This document shows, one piece after another, positions 27,666 through 35,466 of a DNA stretch of 64,000 nt. This DNA is from Rhizobiales bacterium 64-17. Its GTDB lineage: Bacteria > Pseudomonadota > Alphaproteobacteria > Rhizobiales > Xanthobacteraceae. Under the pieces are notes generated by a model. It ran no database searches. It was given only the letters and a program-made list of their open reading frames with translations, and was not told the origin of the DNA. The stretch's first letter is position 1, and each line of letters opens with the position of its first letter. Made by a program: the position numbers and the translations under genes. Location of the stretch: assembly GCA_001899285.1 (NCBI GenBank), contig MKWA01000003.1:44549-108548 (forward strand). The letters are read 5' to 3'.

Positions 27666-27906
27666 CCAATCGACACGCCGGCACGCAGCCGGCCAATCGG
27701 ATAACCCACACCCCCGTCCCCCTGGGGTGATCTCCTTGAGGTAATATCTTAAGCCTCGAAATAAAGCGGCAGCAATGCGGTGGCCCGGCCACACTTATGC
27801 GATTTTCGCGGGGGCGGAGCCCCGCGGCCCCGACATTGCCTCGGGAATCCTGTATGGGTCAGCCGCCGGCGCAAGGGCGCGGCGTTCAAGCCAGACGGAT
27901 AACGGA

Positions 27907-28620
27907 ATGAAGCGATCGAACGGGAGCCGCGCGCTATGGGCCGCCGCGGCAATGATGATGACCGTGATTTGGCTGCCGGCAGAGGCCGCCGCGCAGGTCA
28001 GTATCGACGCCGGCAAGTCGCCGCAGCAAGTGTTCGCGACGGATTGCCAGCCGTGCCACAAGGACGCGCGCACGTTGTCGAAAGGCCCGGCCGGGCTCGC
28101 AGCGTTTTTGCGCGAGCACTATTCGGCGAGCCGCGAAAGCGCGAAGGCGATGGCCGACTATCTGGTGCGGATCGGCACCGGCGGGCGCGATGATGCTCCA
28201 GCCGTGCGCCGGCGGGGCCGCGAAGCCGCGCCGGAGGCATCGCCCGCCGCTCCGGGCGAGGCGCGGCCGGCCCGCACCCGTCATCGCGGCGAGGGGAGGG
28301 ACGACAAGGCCAGGAATGACAAATCCAGAAATGACAAATCCAAGGCCAAACCGGCCGATACACCGGCCGAGGTGAAACCGGCGGAGACGAAGCCCGCTGA
28401 AGCCAAGCCGGCTGAAGCCAGGCCGGCCGAAGCCAAGCCCGCTGAAGCCGCGCCGGTTGAGAAGCCGGCGGAGGTGAAGCCCGCTGAAACGACAAAGCCG
28501 GCGGACGCGCCGCCGGCCGAGCCGAAATCAACAGAGCCAAAATCGAGTGAGCCGAAACCGGCGGCACCGGCAGAGCCCGCCAAGTCGCCTGATACTCCGG
28601 CCGATAAGCCGGCCGAGTAA
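27907..28620 (+). CDS. Periplasmic c-type cytochrome-like protein with a Lys-Pro-Ala-Glu tail
   Basis: A 237-residue predicted exported protein that I do not recognise beyond its parts. Residues 1-29 are a signal peptide (ending AEAAAQ). A single haem c site CQPCH is at residues 47-51 in a short helical domain; possible Met ligands lie in the AKAMADYL segment near 85. From ~95 to the end it is low-complexity: an Arg-rich patch, two copies of a 15-bp unit giving RNDKS (28315-28342), then about a dozen KPAE/KPAEA-like units. The gene starts at the ATG at 27907 after a weak ACGGA. It may be a haem domain on a periplasmic or wall-spanning stalk. Confidence 0.7.
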   Translation: MKRSNGSRALWAAAAMMMTVIWLPAEAAAQVSIDAGKSPQQVFATDCQPCHKDARTLSKGPAGLAAFLREHYSASRESAKAMADYLVRIGTGGRDDAPAVRRRGREAAPEASPAAPGEARPARTRHRGEGRDDKARNDKSRNDKSKAKPADTPAEVKPAETKPAEAKPAEARPAEAKPAEAAPVEKPAEVKPAETTKPADAPPAEPKSTEPKSSEPKPAAPAEPAKSPDTPADKPAE

Positions 28621-28624
28621 CGTT

Positions 28625-28670
28625 CACACCCGGCGCGGCCATCGCAAACCGATAGCCGCGCCGATGTGTG
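28625..28670. terminator. Bidirectional stem-loop between the cytochrome gene and rplI
   Basis: CACAC (28625-28629) and CGGCGCGGC (28631-28639) pair with GCCGCGCCG (28655-28663) and GTGTG (28666-28670), making a 14-bp interrupted stem with a 15-base loop. It fills the gap between two convergent genes, beginning five bases after the cytochrome stop and ending six before the rplI stop. There is no U-run, but position and symmetry suit a shared terminator. Confidence 0.6.
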
Positions 28671-28676
28671 TGACGA

Positions 28677-29294
28677 TCAGTCGTTCTTCTCTTCGACGGC
28701 TTCTTCTTCGCCGTCCGCCGGCTGCTCGGCGCCTTCCTCGAACAGCGCCTTGGCGGCTGCCGCCGCGGCCGCCTTCTCGGCCTCGTCGTCGCCATCGTCC
28801 TGACGGCGCACGGTGACGTTCTCGCCGCGCTTGAGGCGTTCGGCCTCTTCCTCGTTGCGCGCGACGTTGACGAGCACGATCACCTCGACTTCCGGATGCA
28901 GTTCGACCGGCACCTTGTACTGGCCGATCAGCTTGATCGGCGCGTGCAGTACGATCTGCGAGCGGTTGACCGGCGTGCCGTCGGCACTGAGCATCTCGGC
29001 GATGTCGCGCGGCGACACCGAGCCGTAAAGCTGACCGACTTCCGACGCCTGGCGCAGCACGGTGAGCGACTTGCCCTCGAACGCGCCGGCGAGCTTGCCG
29101 GCTTCACCCTTGCGGGCTTCGTTCTTGGCCTGCAACTCGGCCTTCATGGTCTCGAACTTGGCCTTGTTGTCCTTGGTGGCGCGCAGCGCCTTGTTACGCG
29201 GCAGCAGGAAGTTGCGCGCATAGCCGTCCTTGACGCGCACGACGTCGCCCATGTGTCCGAGCTTGCCGACGCGCTCCAGCAAAATCACTTCCAT
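28677..29294 (-). CDS. rplI: 50S ribosomal protein L9
   Basis: L9 binds 23S rRNA near the L1 stalk and extends from the large subunit. The N-terminal rRNA-binding domain reads [32 protein letters not shown] (start at residue 1), followed by the long connecting helix and the C-terminal domain. At 205 residues it is longer than the ~150 of E. coli; the extra ~50 are an acidic/Ala-rich tail ending VEEKND, usual in this order. A perfect AGGAG precedes the ATG at 29294; the frame is open upstream to 29399 without homology. Last gene of the rpsF operon. Confidence 0.97.
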   Translation of the reverse strand: MEVILLERVGKLGHMGDVVRVKDGYARNFLLPRNKALRATKDNKAKFETMKAELQAKNEARKGEAGKLAGAFEGKSLTVLRQASEVGQLYGSVSPRDIAEMLSADGTPVNRSQIVLHAPIKLIGQYKVPVELHPEVEVIVLVNVARNEEEAERLKRGENVTVRRQDDGDDEAEKAAAAAAAKALFEEGAEQPADGEEEAVEEKND

Positions 29295-29331
29295 CGTTCT
29301 TCTCCTTTTGAATCCAGATCTGTGTTGTGTG

Positions 29332-30294
29332 TTACGAAACCATCGGCGGGCCGGCCTTGCGTCCGGCGCGCGCGCGAATGTGGAAGGCCGCTTCGGCAAG
29401 GCCGAGCAGCGTCATCACCAGCATCGGCCAGCCGAACATCAGCGTGGCGGCATAGACGCCGGAGAGCAGGAAGGGACGGCTCGGCCGGCCGCGCGTGATT
29501 GCGTGCAGCACGGCAAAGCCGAGAATGGCGAAGGCGACCAGCAGACTCGCCGACAACACGGTCGCGGCGATGCCGACGAGGCCGCCGAACAATGACGTGA
29601 CGATCGCGGCCAGCAGCACGGCGGCGACGAGCTTGGGGAAGTCCATCGCCGGCAGATCCGGCCACGGCCGGTTGAGTCGGCCGGAGAGCCGTACGATGCG
29701 CGCGGCGATCCACAGATTCAGCGTGTTGGTCAGCGTCGCCAGCACCGCCGCGGTCGAGGGGATCACCATCACCAGGAAGTCGACGATCCGCGCCGTGTCG
29801 ACGCCGGGGAGCGCATCGCCGCGGCCCGCGCGGTCAGGCGATACCTGAATGAAACGCTCGAACGCGGTGCGCAGCGCGGCGGTGAAGCTCTGTTCGTCGG
29901 TGCCGAAGGTCGGGATCGCGGCGATCACGATCAGCGCGCCGAGCACCGCGCACCACACGACCAGCCGGCCGGGCGGATACCATTCGAGCGCGGTGCCGCC
30001 ATCGGCGGCGGGGCGCGCCAGCATGGTGAGATAGCCGAGCCACCAGGCGGGCAGGCCGACACCGATCAGGAAAACGAGGAAGAAGGTCCAGCCGAACGCG
30101 ACGGCAAGCGCCAGCGCGGCGACGATCGCGGCGATCAGCCCGGCGAGATGGCTCCAGCCGAGCGCAGCGATCAGGATCGGCAGCGGCGCGATGTAGAACA
30201 GGAGGATCGAGAGCAGCGCGCCGGACTTCACGGAGGCGAACAGCAATGCTGTCGCCGCACCCGCACCCAGTCCGATCAAGGCAATCTGCATCAT
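29332..30294 (-). CDS. DUF2232 domain-containing membrane protein
   Basis: A 320-residue inner-membrane protein with about eight hydrophobic segments, of the DUF2232 family (the YybS-like group). Its fixed place between rpsR and rplI in Rhizobiales is as diagnostic as its sequence: the early [18 protein letters not shown] segment and the [16 protein letters not shown] segment near the end. Function is unknown; YybS is predicted to be a transporter-like or ECF-S-like protein. It is separated from rpsR by 105 bp with a strong hairpin and from rplI by 37 bp. Confidence 0.85.
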   Translation of the reverse strand: MMQIALIGLGAGAATALLFASVKSGALLSILLFYIAPLPILIAALGWSHLAGLIAAIVAALALAVAFGWTFFLVFLIGVGLPAWWLGYLTMLARPAADGGTALEWYPPGRLVVWCAVLGALIVIAAIPTFGTDEQSFTAALRTAFERFIQVSPDRAGRGDALPGVDTARIVDFLVMVIPSTAAVLATLTNTLNLWIAARIVRLSGRLNRPWPDLPAMDFPKLVAAVLLAAIVTSLFGGLVGIAATVLSASLLVAFAILGFAVLHAITRGRPSRPFLLSGVYAATLMFGWPMLVMTLLGLAEAAFHIRARAGRKAGPPMVS

Positions 30295-30353
30295 CTCGAG
30301 CTGTCCCGCTGCGAAGAGCGGTTAGAGGCGGATCATGTGTCCGCCCCAACCAT

Positions 30354-30379
30354 CGGCGCCCGGAGAAGTCCGGACGCCG
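30354..30379 (-). promoter_or_regulatory. Stem-loop between rpsR and the DUF2232 gene
   Basis: CGGCG-C-CCGGA-GAAG-TCCGG-A-CGCCG (30354-30379) forms ten base pairs with one internal mismatch and a 4-base loop. A second small stem, GGCGGA (30327-30332) with TCCGCC (30340-30345), follows on the same transcript. Lying between ribosomal protein genes and a membrane protein gene in one operon, it could lower downstream expression or protect the rpsF-rpsR message. Confidence 0.5.
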
Positions 30380-30399
30380 TATTGTCGTCTAGTGGCTGA

Positions 30400-30657
30400 T
30401 CAGCCGATCACGTAGGGCAGGAGACCGAGGAAGCGCGCGCGCTTCACGGCCTGCGCCAGTTCGCGCTGCTTCTTGGCCGACACCGCGGTGATGCGGCTCG
30501 GCACGATCTTGCCGCGCTCGGAGACGTAACGCTGCAACAGCTTCACGTCCTTGTAGTCGATCTTCGGCGCGTTGGCGCCGGAGAACGGGCAGGTCTTGCG
30601 ACGGCGGAAGAACGGACGGCGGCCGCCGGCGGCTGCGCCTTGTGCTCCAAATGCCAT
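30400..30657 (-). CDS. rpsR: 30S ribosomal protein S18
   Basis: S18 pairs with S6 on the small-subunit platform. The 85-residue protein has the basic start [13 protein letters not shown] with the single Cys, then [19 protein letters not shown] and the C-terminal [21 protein letters not shown] core that contacts S6 and 16S rRNA. It begins six bases after the rpsF stop. The N-terminus has a short Gly/Ala-rich extension ([11 protein letters not shown]). Confidence 0.97.
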   Translation of the reverse strand: MAFGAQGAAAGGRRPFFRRRKTCPFSGANAPKIDYKDVKLLQRYVSERGKIVPSRITAVSAKKQRELAQAVKRARFLGLLPYVIG

Positions 30658-30663
30658 GGTCTG

Positions 30664-31110
30664 TTACTCCTCTGCGGCGGCTGTTTCGGTGCGCTCTTCG
30701 CGGTCGCGGCGCGGGCCGCGTTCGAAGCGTCCACCACCACCGCCGAAACGCTCGCCGCCGAAGCGGTCGTCGCGCTCGCGATCACGATCGGCCTTGCGCA
30801 TCATCGCCGAGGGGCCTTCCTCGAGTTCTTCGACGCGCACGGTGAGATAGCGCAGCACGTCTTCGCTGAGCCGCTGCTGGCGCTCGACTTCAGCGAGCGC
30901 GGCCGAGGGCGCATCGACGTTGAGCAACGTCATGTGCGCCTTGCGGTTCTTCTGCATGCGGTAGGCGAGCGTCTTGACGCCCCAGTATTCGTTTTTGGTC
31001 ACCTTGCCGCCGAGACCTTCGATGACGGCGGTGTACGCTTTGGTCAGGTCCTCGACCTGCTGGGCGCTGAGATCCTGGCGCGCCAGATAGACGTGTTCGT
31101 AAAGCGGCAT
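30664..31110 (-). CDS. rpsF: 30S ribosomal protein S6
   Basis: S6 forms the platform heterodimer with S18. The ferredoxin-like core ([21 protein letters not shown] to [16 protein letters not shown], residues 2-107) is standard. The last ~40 residues are an Arg/Asp/Gly-rich tail ([23 protein letters not shown]), typical of alphaproteobacteria, where E. coli has a glutamate tail. The start at 31110 follows AGGAAAGGG. The leader upstream is unusually long (about 250 bases), suggesting that the S6:S18 complex may regulate its own operon there, as known in other phyla. Confidence 0.97.
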   Translation of the reverse strand: MPLYEHVYLARQDLSAQQVEDLTKAYTAVIEGLGGKVTKNEYWGVKTLAYRMQKNRKAHMTLLNVDAPSAALAEVERQQRLSEDVLRYLTVRVEELEEGPSAMMRKADRDRERDDRFGGERFGGGGGRFERGPRRDREERTETAAAEE

Positions 31111-31366
31111 GGAAGCCCTTTCCTGTTTCAACGACGTCGTCGCCCGGCGCAAAGCCCCTCGGGCCTTTCGGGAAAGGCTCGAATGCTCAGAAGGCGGAAA
31201 CACGGGACGCCGGACCATCAGGTCCTGCCACGACGAGCTTTTGAAAAAGGCCCATTCGTAGCCGTCCGTTCAGCTTCCGGCCGGTCGACGAAACGGGGCG
31301 GGTTATGGCCCGGTTTGGCCGCGAACGCAAGGTTTTGCGCTGCAAAAGAAGCGTGGCGACGATGGT

Positions 31367-31395
31367 ATTATAGAACCGCTCAGGCCGCCTCGGAA
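31367..31395 (-). promoter_or_regulatory. Probable rpsF operon promoter
   Basis: On the minus strand a consensus -10 TATAAT (31372-31367) follows TTCCGA (31395-31390) with 17 bases between. Transcription would start near 31360, leaving a ~250-base leader before rpsF. The -10 lies just at the 3' end of the small gene at 31380. In the leader, CCTTTCCCGAAAGG and further GC-rich segments near 31160-31180 can fold into hairpins close to the ribosome site. Confidence 0.55.
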
Positions 31396-31634
31396 CCGCC
31401 GGGCCTGTGCGGGGCGGGCCGGGCTCCTTTTTGCAGGACGTCGGCCACCTGGACCGCGAGATCGACACCCTCGCGGAGAAAACGCGCCTCGGGGGAGCCG
31501 GAGGCCGGTTTGCGCTGGCGCAGCTTGGCGATCTCCTCCAGGAGCAGATCGAGCTTTTCCATCAGCAGCTTTTGCCGGAAATCCGGCTCGCTGCGGGCGC
31601 GGTCATACTCGTCGTCGGTTACGAAGGCACTCAT
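31380..31634 (-). CDS. Small conserved hypothetical protein
   Basis: An 84-residue soluble protein I do not recognise as a named family. It starts MSAFVTDDEYDRARSEPDF, is strongly charged, and has an amphipathic Leu-rich helix (QKLLMEKLDLLLEEIAKLR) near residues 20-38 that could pair as a coiled coil. The C-terminal half (FLREGVDLAVQVADVLQ) looks like a second helix before a Pro/Arg tail. The frame opens at 31688, but the ATG at 31634 is the sensible start. It is upstream of rpsF on the same strand, and the rpsF -10 box lies next to its stop, so it is probably expressed separately. Confidence 0.6.
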   Translation of the reverse strand: MSAFVTDDEYDRARSEPDFRQKLLMEKLDLLLEEIAKLRQRKPASGSPEARFLREGVDLAVQVADVLQKGARPAPHRPGGSEAA

Positions 31635-31719
31635 CACACGGTCTCCCGCGGGGAACTTAGGAGCCGACCCTTGTCGGAGAGTTACCAACCGCGCTCGGGT
31701 GCGTTTTTGACCCCGGCGC

Positions 31720-31740
31720 TTGACAGGTTGGGTTAACCCA
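31720..31740 (+). promoter_or_regulatory. TTGACA box and perfect palindrome before fabD
   Basis: A consensus -35 TTGACA (31720-31725) is followed three bases later by the perfect 12-bp palindrome TGGGTTAACCCA (31729-31740), about 95 bp ahead of fabD. No good -10 is seen at 17 bases (GTCTCT). The palindrome would sit in the promoter spacer, a typical place for a repressor site; the regulator is unknown. Confidence 0.45.
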
Positions 31741-31834
31741 GTGTCTCTCCGCCCGAACTTGAGGCAAGGACGTCAGACAACGGCTGCGGCTCCTAAAGAT
31801 GGGGCCGCTCCCGAAGGGCTAAAGCAGGACCGAG

Positions 31835-32779
31835 ATGGCGATCGCATTGGTGTTTCCGGGGCAGGGCAGCCAGACCGTCGGCATGGGCAAGGCGCTCGCC
31901 GATGAATTTCCGGTGGCCAAGGCCGTGTTCGACGAGGTTGACGCGGCGCTCGGTGACAAGCTCTCGTCGGTGATCTGGGACGGTCCGGCCGAGACGCTGA
32001 CGCTGACCGAGAACACCCAGCCGGCGCTGATGGCGATGTCGCTCGCGACCCTGCGGGTGCTGGAAACCGAAGCCGGGCTCGATCTCGCCCGTGACGTAAA
32101 ATTCGTCGCCGGCCATTCGCTCGGCGAATATTCGGCGCTGGCGGCGGCCGGCGCGCTGACGGTCGCCGATACCGCGCGGCTGGTGCGTGCCCGTGGCCGC
32201 GCCATGCAGAAGGCGGTGCCGGTTGGTGCCGGCGCCATGGCGGCGCTGATCGGACTGGATTTCGAGCAGGCCGCGGCGGCAGCCGCCGAAGGTGCGCAGG
32301 GCGAAGTCTGCCAGGCGGCCAACGACAACGGCGGCGGGCAGGTGGTGATCTCCGGTGCCAAGGCGGCGGTGGAGCGGGCCTGCGAGATCGCCAAGGCCAA
32401 GGGCGCCAAGCGGGCGATGCTGCTGCCGGTGTCCGCCCCCTTCCATTGCGCGATGATGCAGCCGGCGGCGGACGTGATGGCGACCGAACTCGCCAAGGTG
32501 CAGGTCAACGTGCCGAAGGTGCCGGTCGTCGCCAATGTGCTGGCGCAGCCGGTGATGGACCCGGCCGAGATCGTCAAAAGACTTGTGGAGCAGGTGACGG
32601 GGACGGTTCGCTGGCGCGAAAGCGTCTCCTATATGGCCGGCCAGGGCGTTACCACGTTCTACGAGGTTGGCGCCGGCAAGGTGTTGAGCGGCCTGGTCAA
32701 GCGCATCGCCGACACGGCAACGGGCGTGCCGGTCGGCACGCCGCCGGACGTAGCGGCATTTAAGGCTTCGCGCGGCTGA
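31835..32779 (+). CDS. fabD: Malonyl-CoA:ACP malonyltransferase
   Basis: FabD moves the malonyl group from CoA to acyl carrier protein to feed fatty acid elongation. The 314-residue protein shows FPGQGSQTVGMGK at residues ~7-19, the nucleophile Ser in GHSLGEYSALAAAG near residue 94, and the catalytic His in PVSAPFHCAMM near 205. First gene of fabD-fabG-acpP-fabF, with a palindrome and -35 box upstream. Spacing to fabG is 20 bp. Confidence 0.97.
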   Translation: MAIALVFPGQGSQTVGMGKALADEFPVAKAVFDEVDAALGDKLSSVIWDGPAETLTLTENTQPALMAMSLATLRVLETEAGLDLARDVKFVAGHSLGEYSALAAAGALTVADTARLVRARGRAMQKAVPVGAGAMAALIGLDFEQAAAAAAEGAQGEVCQAANDNGGGQVVISGAKAAVERACEIAKAKGAKRAMLLPVSAPFHCAMMQPAADVMATELAKVQVNVPKVPVVANVLAQPVMDPAEIVKRLVEQVTGTVRWRESVSYMAGQGVTTFYEVGAGKVLSGLVKRIADTATGVPVGTPPDVAAFKASRG

Positions 32780-32799
32780 AGCTTGAGGGAAGGGCGACG

Positions 32800-33537
32800 A
32801 TGTTCGATCTGAGCGGCAAGACGGCGCTCGTCACCGGCGCGACCGGTGGTATCGGTGGCGCGATCGCGCGCGGCCTGCATCGTCAGGGCGCGACTGTCGC
32901 GCTGTCCGGCACGCGCCGAGAGGCGCTGGACGAACTCGCGACATCGCTCGGCGAGCGCGTGCATGTACTGCCGTGCAATCTCGCGGATGCGGCGGCGGTC
33001 GAAAAGCTGGTGCCCGACGCCGAAACGGCCATGGGCAAGCTCGACATCCTCGTGGCCAATGCCGGCATCACCAAGGACAATCTGTTCGTGCAGTTGAAGG
33101 ATGACGACTGGGAGCAGGTGCTCAACGTCAACCTCACGTCGACCTTCCGCCTGACCCGCGCGGCGGTGAAGACCATGATGCGCCGCAAGTTCGGCCGCAT
33201 CATCGGCATCACCTCGGTGGTTGGCGTCACCGGCAATCCGGGGCAGGTGAACTACACCGCCGCCAAGGCCGGCATGATCGGCATGATGAAATCGGTCGCC
33301 GCCGAATATGCGCGCCGCAACGTCACCGCGAACTGCATCGCGCCGGGCTTTATCGCCACGGCGATGACCGACAAGCTTAACGACAAGCAGCGCGAGGCCA
33401 TTCTCGGCCGCGTGCCGGCCGCCCGACTCGGCACCCCCGAGGATATTGCCGCGGCGGCAGTGTTCCTGGCCTCCGATGAAGCCGGTTACATGACGGGGCA
33501 GACCCTGCATGTGAACGGCGGGATGGCCATGATCTAA
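32800..33537 (+). CDS. fabG: 3-oxoacyl-[ACP] reductase
   Basis: FabG reduces beta-ketoacyl-ACP with NADPH in each elongation cycle. The 245-residue SDR has TGATGGIGGAIARGL at residues 12-26, VANAGITKDNLFVQLKDDDW from ~84, ITSVVGVTG with the catalytic Ser, and the YxxxK in NYTAAKAG near 151. The C-terminal tail GQTLHVNGGMAMI is the usual FabG end. GAGGGAAGG gives a good ribosome site. Its place between fabD and acpP confirms the housekeeping paralogue. Confidence 0.97.
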   Translation: MFDLSGKTALVTGATGGIGGAIARGLHRQGATVALSGTRREALDELATSLGERVHVLPCNLADAAAVEKLVPDAETAMGKLDILVANAGITKDNLFVQLKDDDWEQVLNVNLTSTFRLTRAAVKTMMRRKFGRIIGITSVVGVTGNPGQVNYTAAKAGMIGMMKSVAAEYARRNVTANCIAPGFIATAMTDKLNDKQREAILGRVPAARLGTPEDIAAAAVFLASDEAGYMTGQTLHVNGGMAMI

Positions 33538-33593
33538 GCCGAACCAATTGGCAAGACAGGGATTTCCGGGGCCTGACGGGTCCGGGGGCGCCC

Positions 33594-33621
33594 TTGCTGG
33601 TCAATGAAATTCAAGTATGTT
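33594..33621 (+). promoter_or_regulatory. Candidate acpP promoter framed by an inverted repeat
   Basis: TTGCTG (33594-33599) and TATGTT (33616-33621), 16 bases apart, lie in an AT-richer patch about 60 bp before acpP. The pair is enclosed by a perfect 8-bp inverted repeat, GGGTCCGG (33578-33585) and CCGGACCC (33624-33631). A separate acpP promoter fits the need for far more ACP than other Fab proteins, but the -10 match is moderate. Alternatively the long stem is a partial terminator after fabG. Confidence 0.35.
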
Positions 33622-33679
33622 AACCGGACCCCGGCTCGCTTAACCGTCGAGCCCAATCCAAAACGACGAGGACGGAACG

Positions 33680-33919
33680 ATGAGTGACATCAGCGAGCGG
33701 GTAAAGAAGATTGTCGTGGAGCATCTGGGCGTGGAGCCCGAGAAGGTGGTCGAGGGCGCGAGCTTCATCGATGACCTCGGCGCCGACAGTCTGGACACCG
33801 TCGAGCTCGTGATGGCTTTCGAGGAAGAATTCGGGTGCGAAATCCCGGACGATGCGGCCGAGACCATTCTGACGGTCGGCGACGCCGTGAAGTTCCTCGA
33901 GAAGAACGCCAAGAGCTAA
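33680..33919 (+). CDS. acpP: Acyl carrier protein
   Basis: The 79-residue carrier of growing acyl chains. Ser37 in [20 protein letters not shown] takes the 4'-phosphopantetheine arm. The protein is strongly acidic with the usual four-helix pattern, and ends [11 protein letters not shown]. Ribosome site ACGAGGACGG. The 142-bp gap before it contains a candidate own promoter. fabF follows after 111 bp. Confidence 0.98.
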   Translation: MSDISERVKKIVVEHLGVEPEKVVEGASFIDDLGADSLDTVELVMAFEEEFGCEIPDDAAETILTVGDAVKFLEKNAKS

Positions 33920-34030
33920 GACCAAGGGCGCTGAACAAACAGCGCTCGGAACAACAGCGCTGGCGCGGCCCTCTCCCACGCATTCCTGCAGGACGAGTCC
34001 GATGCCGCGCGGCGCCGGGAGTGTAGACGC

Positions 34031-35314
34031 TTGAGCCAATCCGCAACCTTGCGACGGGTCGTCGTCACGGGCATGGGCATGGTGTCGCCGCTGGGTTGCG
34101 GCGTCGAAACCACGTGGCAGCGGCTGATCAAGGGCGAAAGCGGCGCGCGCAAGGTCGATCGCTTCGAGGTGTCGGATCTGCCGTGCAAGATTGCCTGCCA
34201 GATTCCGCGCGGCGATGGCACGGCCGGCACCTACAATGCCGATCAGTGGATGGAGCCGAAGGAGCAGCGCAAGGTCGATGAGTTCATCGTCTTTGCGGTT
34301 TGCGCCGCGACCCAGGCGCTGGAGGATGCCGGCTGGAAACCGTCGACCGACGACGAGAAGAATCGCTCCGGCGTTCTGATCGGCTCCGGCATCGGCGGCA
34401 TCGAAGGCATCGCTGAAACCGCGGTGACGCTGCACGAGCGCGGCCCGCGCCGTGTGTCGCCGTTCTTCATTCCGGGGCGGATCATCAATCTCGCCTCCGG
34501 CTATGTCTCGATCCAGCACGGGCTGAAAGGCCCGAACCATTCGGTGGTCACCGCCTGTTCGACCGGCGCGCATGCGATCGGCGACGCGGCGCGGCTGATC
34601 GCGCTCGGCGATGCCGACGTGATGGTGGCGGGCGGCGCGGAATCGCCGGTGAACCGCATCTCGCTCGCGGGCTTCGCGGCGGTGCGCGCGCTTTCGACCG
34701 GCTACAATGACGAACCGACCCGTGCGTCGCGGCCTTACGACAAGGACCGCGACGGTTTCGTCATGGGCGAAGGCTCCGGCGTTGTCGTGCTGGAAGACCT
34801 CGAACACGCCAAGGCGCGGGGCGCCAAGATCTACGGTGAGCTGATCGGCTACGGCCTGTCGGGCGACGCCTTCCACATCACCGCGCCTGCGCCGGACGGC
34901 GACGGCGCGTTCCGCTGCATGACCATGGCGATCAAGCGCGCCGGTATCACCGTCGACGAGATCGACTACATCAACGCGCACGGCACCTCGACGCCGATGG
35001 GCGACGAGATCGAACTCGGCGCGGTGCAGCGGCTGATCGGCAATGCCGCCGCCAAGGTGTCGATGTCCTCGACCAAATCCTGCGTCGGCCATCTGCTCGG
35101 CGCCGCCGGCGCGGTCGAGGCGATCTTCTCGATCCTGGCGATTCGCGACGGCGTGGCTCCGCCCACCATCAATCTCGACAATCCGTCGGTGGACACGCCG
35201 ATCGACCTGGTGCCGCACACGGCGCGCAAGCGCGAGATCAACCTGGCCTTGTCCAATTCCTTCGGATTCGGCGGGACCAATGCTTCGCTGGTCTTCCGCC
35301 GTTACAATGGATAA
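34031..35314 (+). CDS. fabF: 3-oxoacyl-[ACP] synthase II
   Basis: FabF condenses malonyl-ACP with acyl-ACP and controls the 16:1 to 18:1 step. The catalytic Cys is in VTACSTGAHAIGDAARL near residue 173, and the two His of the triad in NAHGTSTPMGDEIE near 315 and KSCVGHLLGAAGAVEA near 350. The C-terminus NSFGFGGTNASLVF is complete at 427 residues. The start is TTG at 34031 (SQSATLRRVVVTGMGMVSP) with GGGAG nine bases upstream; no ATG fits the family start. Confidence 0.97.
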   Translation: MSQSATLRRVVVTGMGMVSPLGCGVETTWQRLIKGESGARKVDRFEVSDLPCKIACQIPRGDGTAGTYNADQWMEPKEQRKVDEFIVFAVCAATQALEDAGWKPSTDDEKNRSGVLIGSGIGGIEGIAETAVTLHERGPRRVSPFFIPGRIINLASGYVSIQHGLKGPNHSVVTACSTGAHAIGDAARLIALGDADVMVAGGAESPVNRISLAGFAAVRALSTGYNDEPTRASRPYDKDRDGFVMGEGSGVVVLEDLEHAKARGAKIYGELIGYGLSGDAFHITAPAPDGDGAFRCMTMAIKRAGITVDEIDYINAHGTSTPMGDEIELGAVQRLIGNAAAKVSMSSTKSCVGHLLGAAGAVEAIFSILAIRDGVAPPTINLDNPSVDTPIDLVPHTARKREINLALSNSFGFGGTNASLVFRRYNG

Positions 35315-35386
35315 CCGGGTCTGTGTGGCGAGAGCGGTGGTATTCAACTCCACCTTTCGCCATAATCCCCTGTAGGCTGCCTCTGC

Positions 35387-35426
35387 GGTTCGCCTGATAT
35401 CGTCGCGATGTCAGGGGGGCCGAACC
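35387..35426 (+). promoter_or_regulatory. Nested stem-loop between fabF and mltG
   Basis: GGTTCG (35387-35392), CCTGA (35393-35397) and ATCG (35399-35402) pair with CGAACC (35421-35426), TCAGG (35411-35415) and CGAT (35406-35409): 15 pairs, one mismatch, a 5-base G-rich bulge and a 3-base loop. It lies 72 bp after the fabF stop and 40 before mltG. It may be a terminator of the fab transcript or a structured mltG leader. Confidence 0.45.
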
Positions 35427-35466
35427 AAGGTCCAATGATGCCAGCGTCCGCAGCGGGTCAGCCCCG

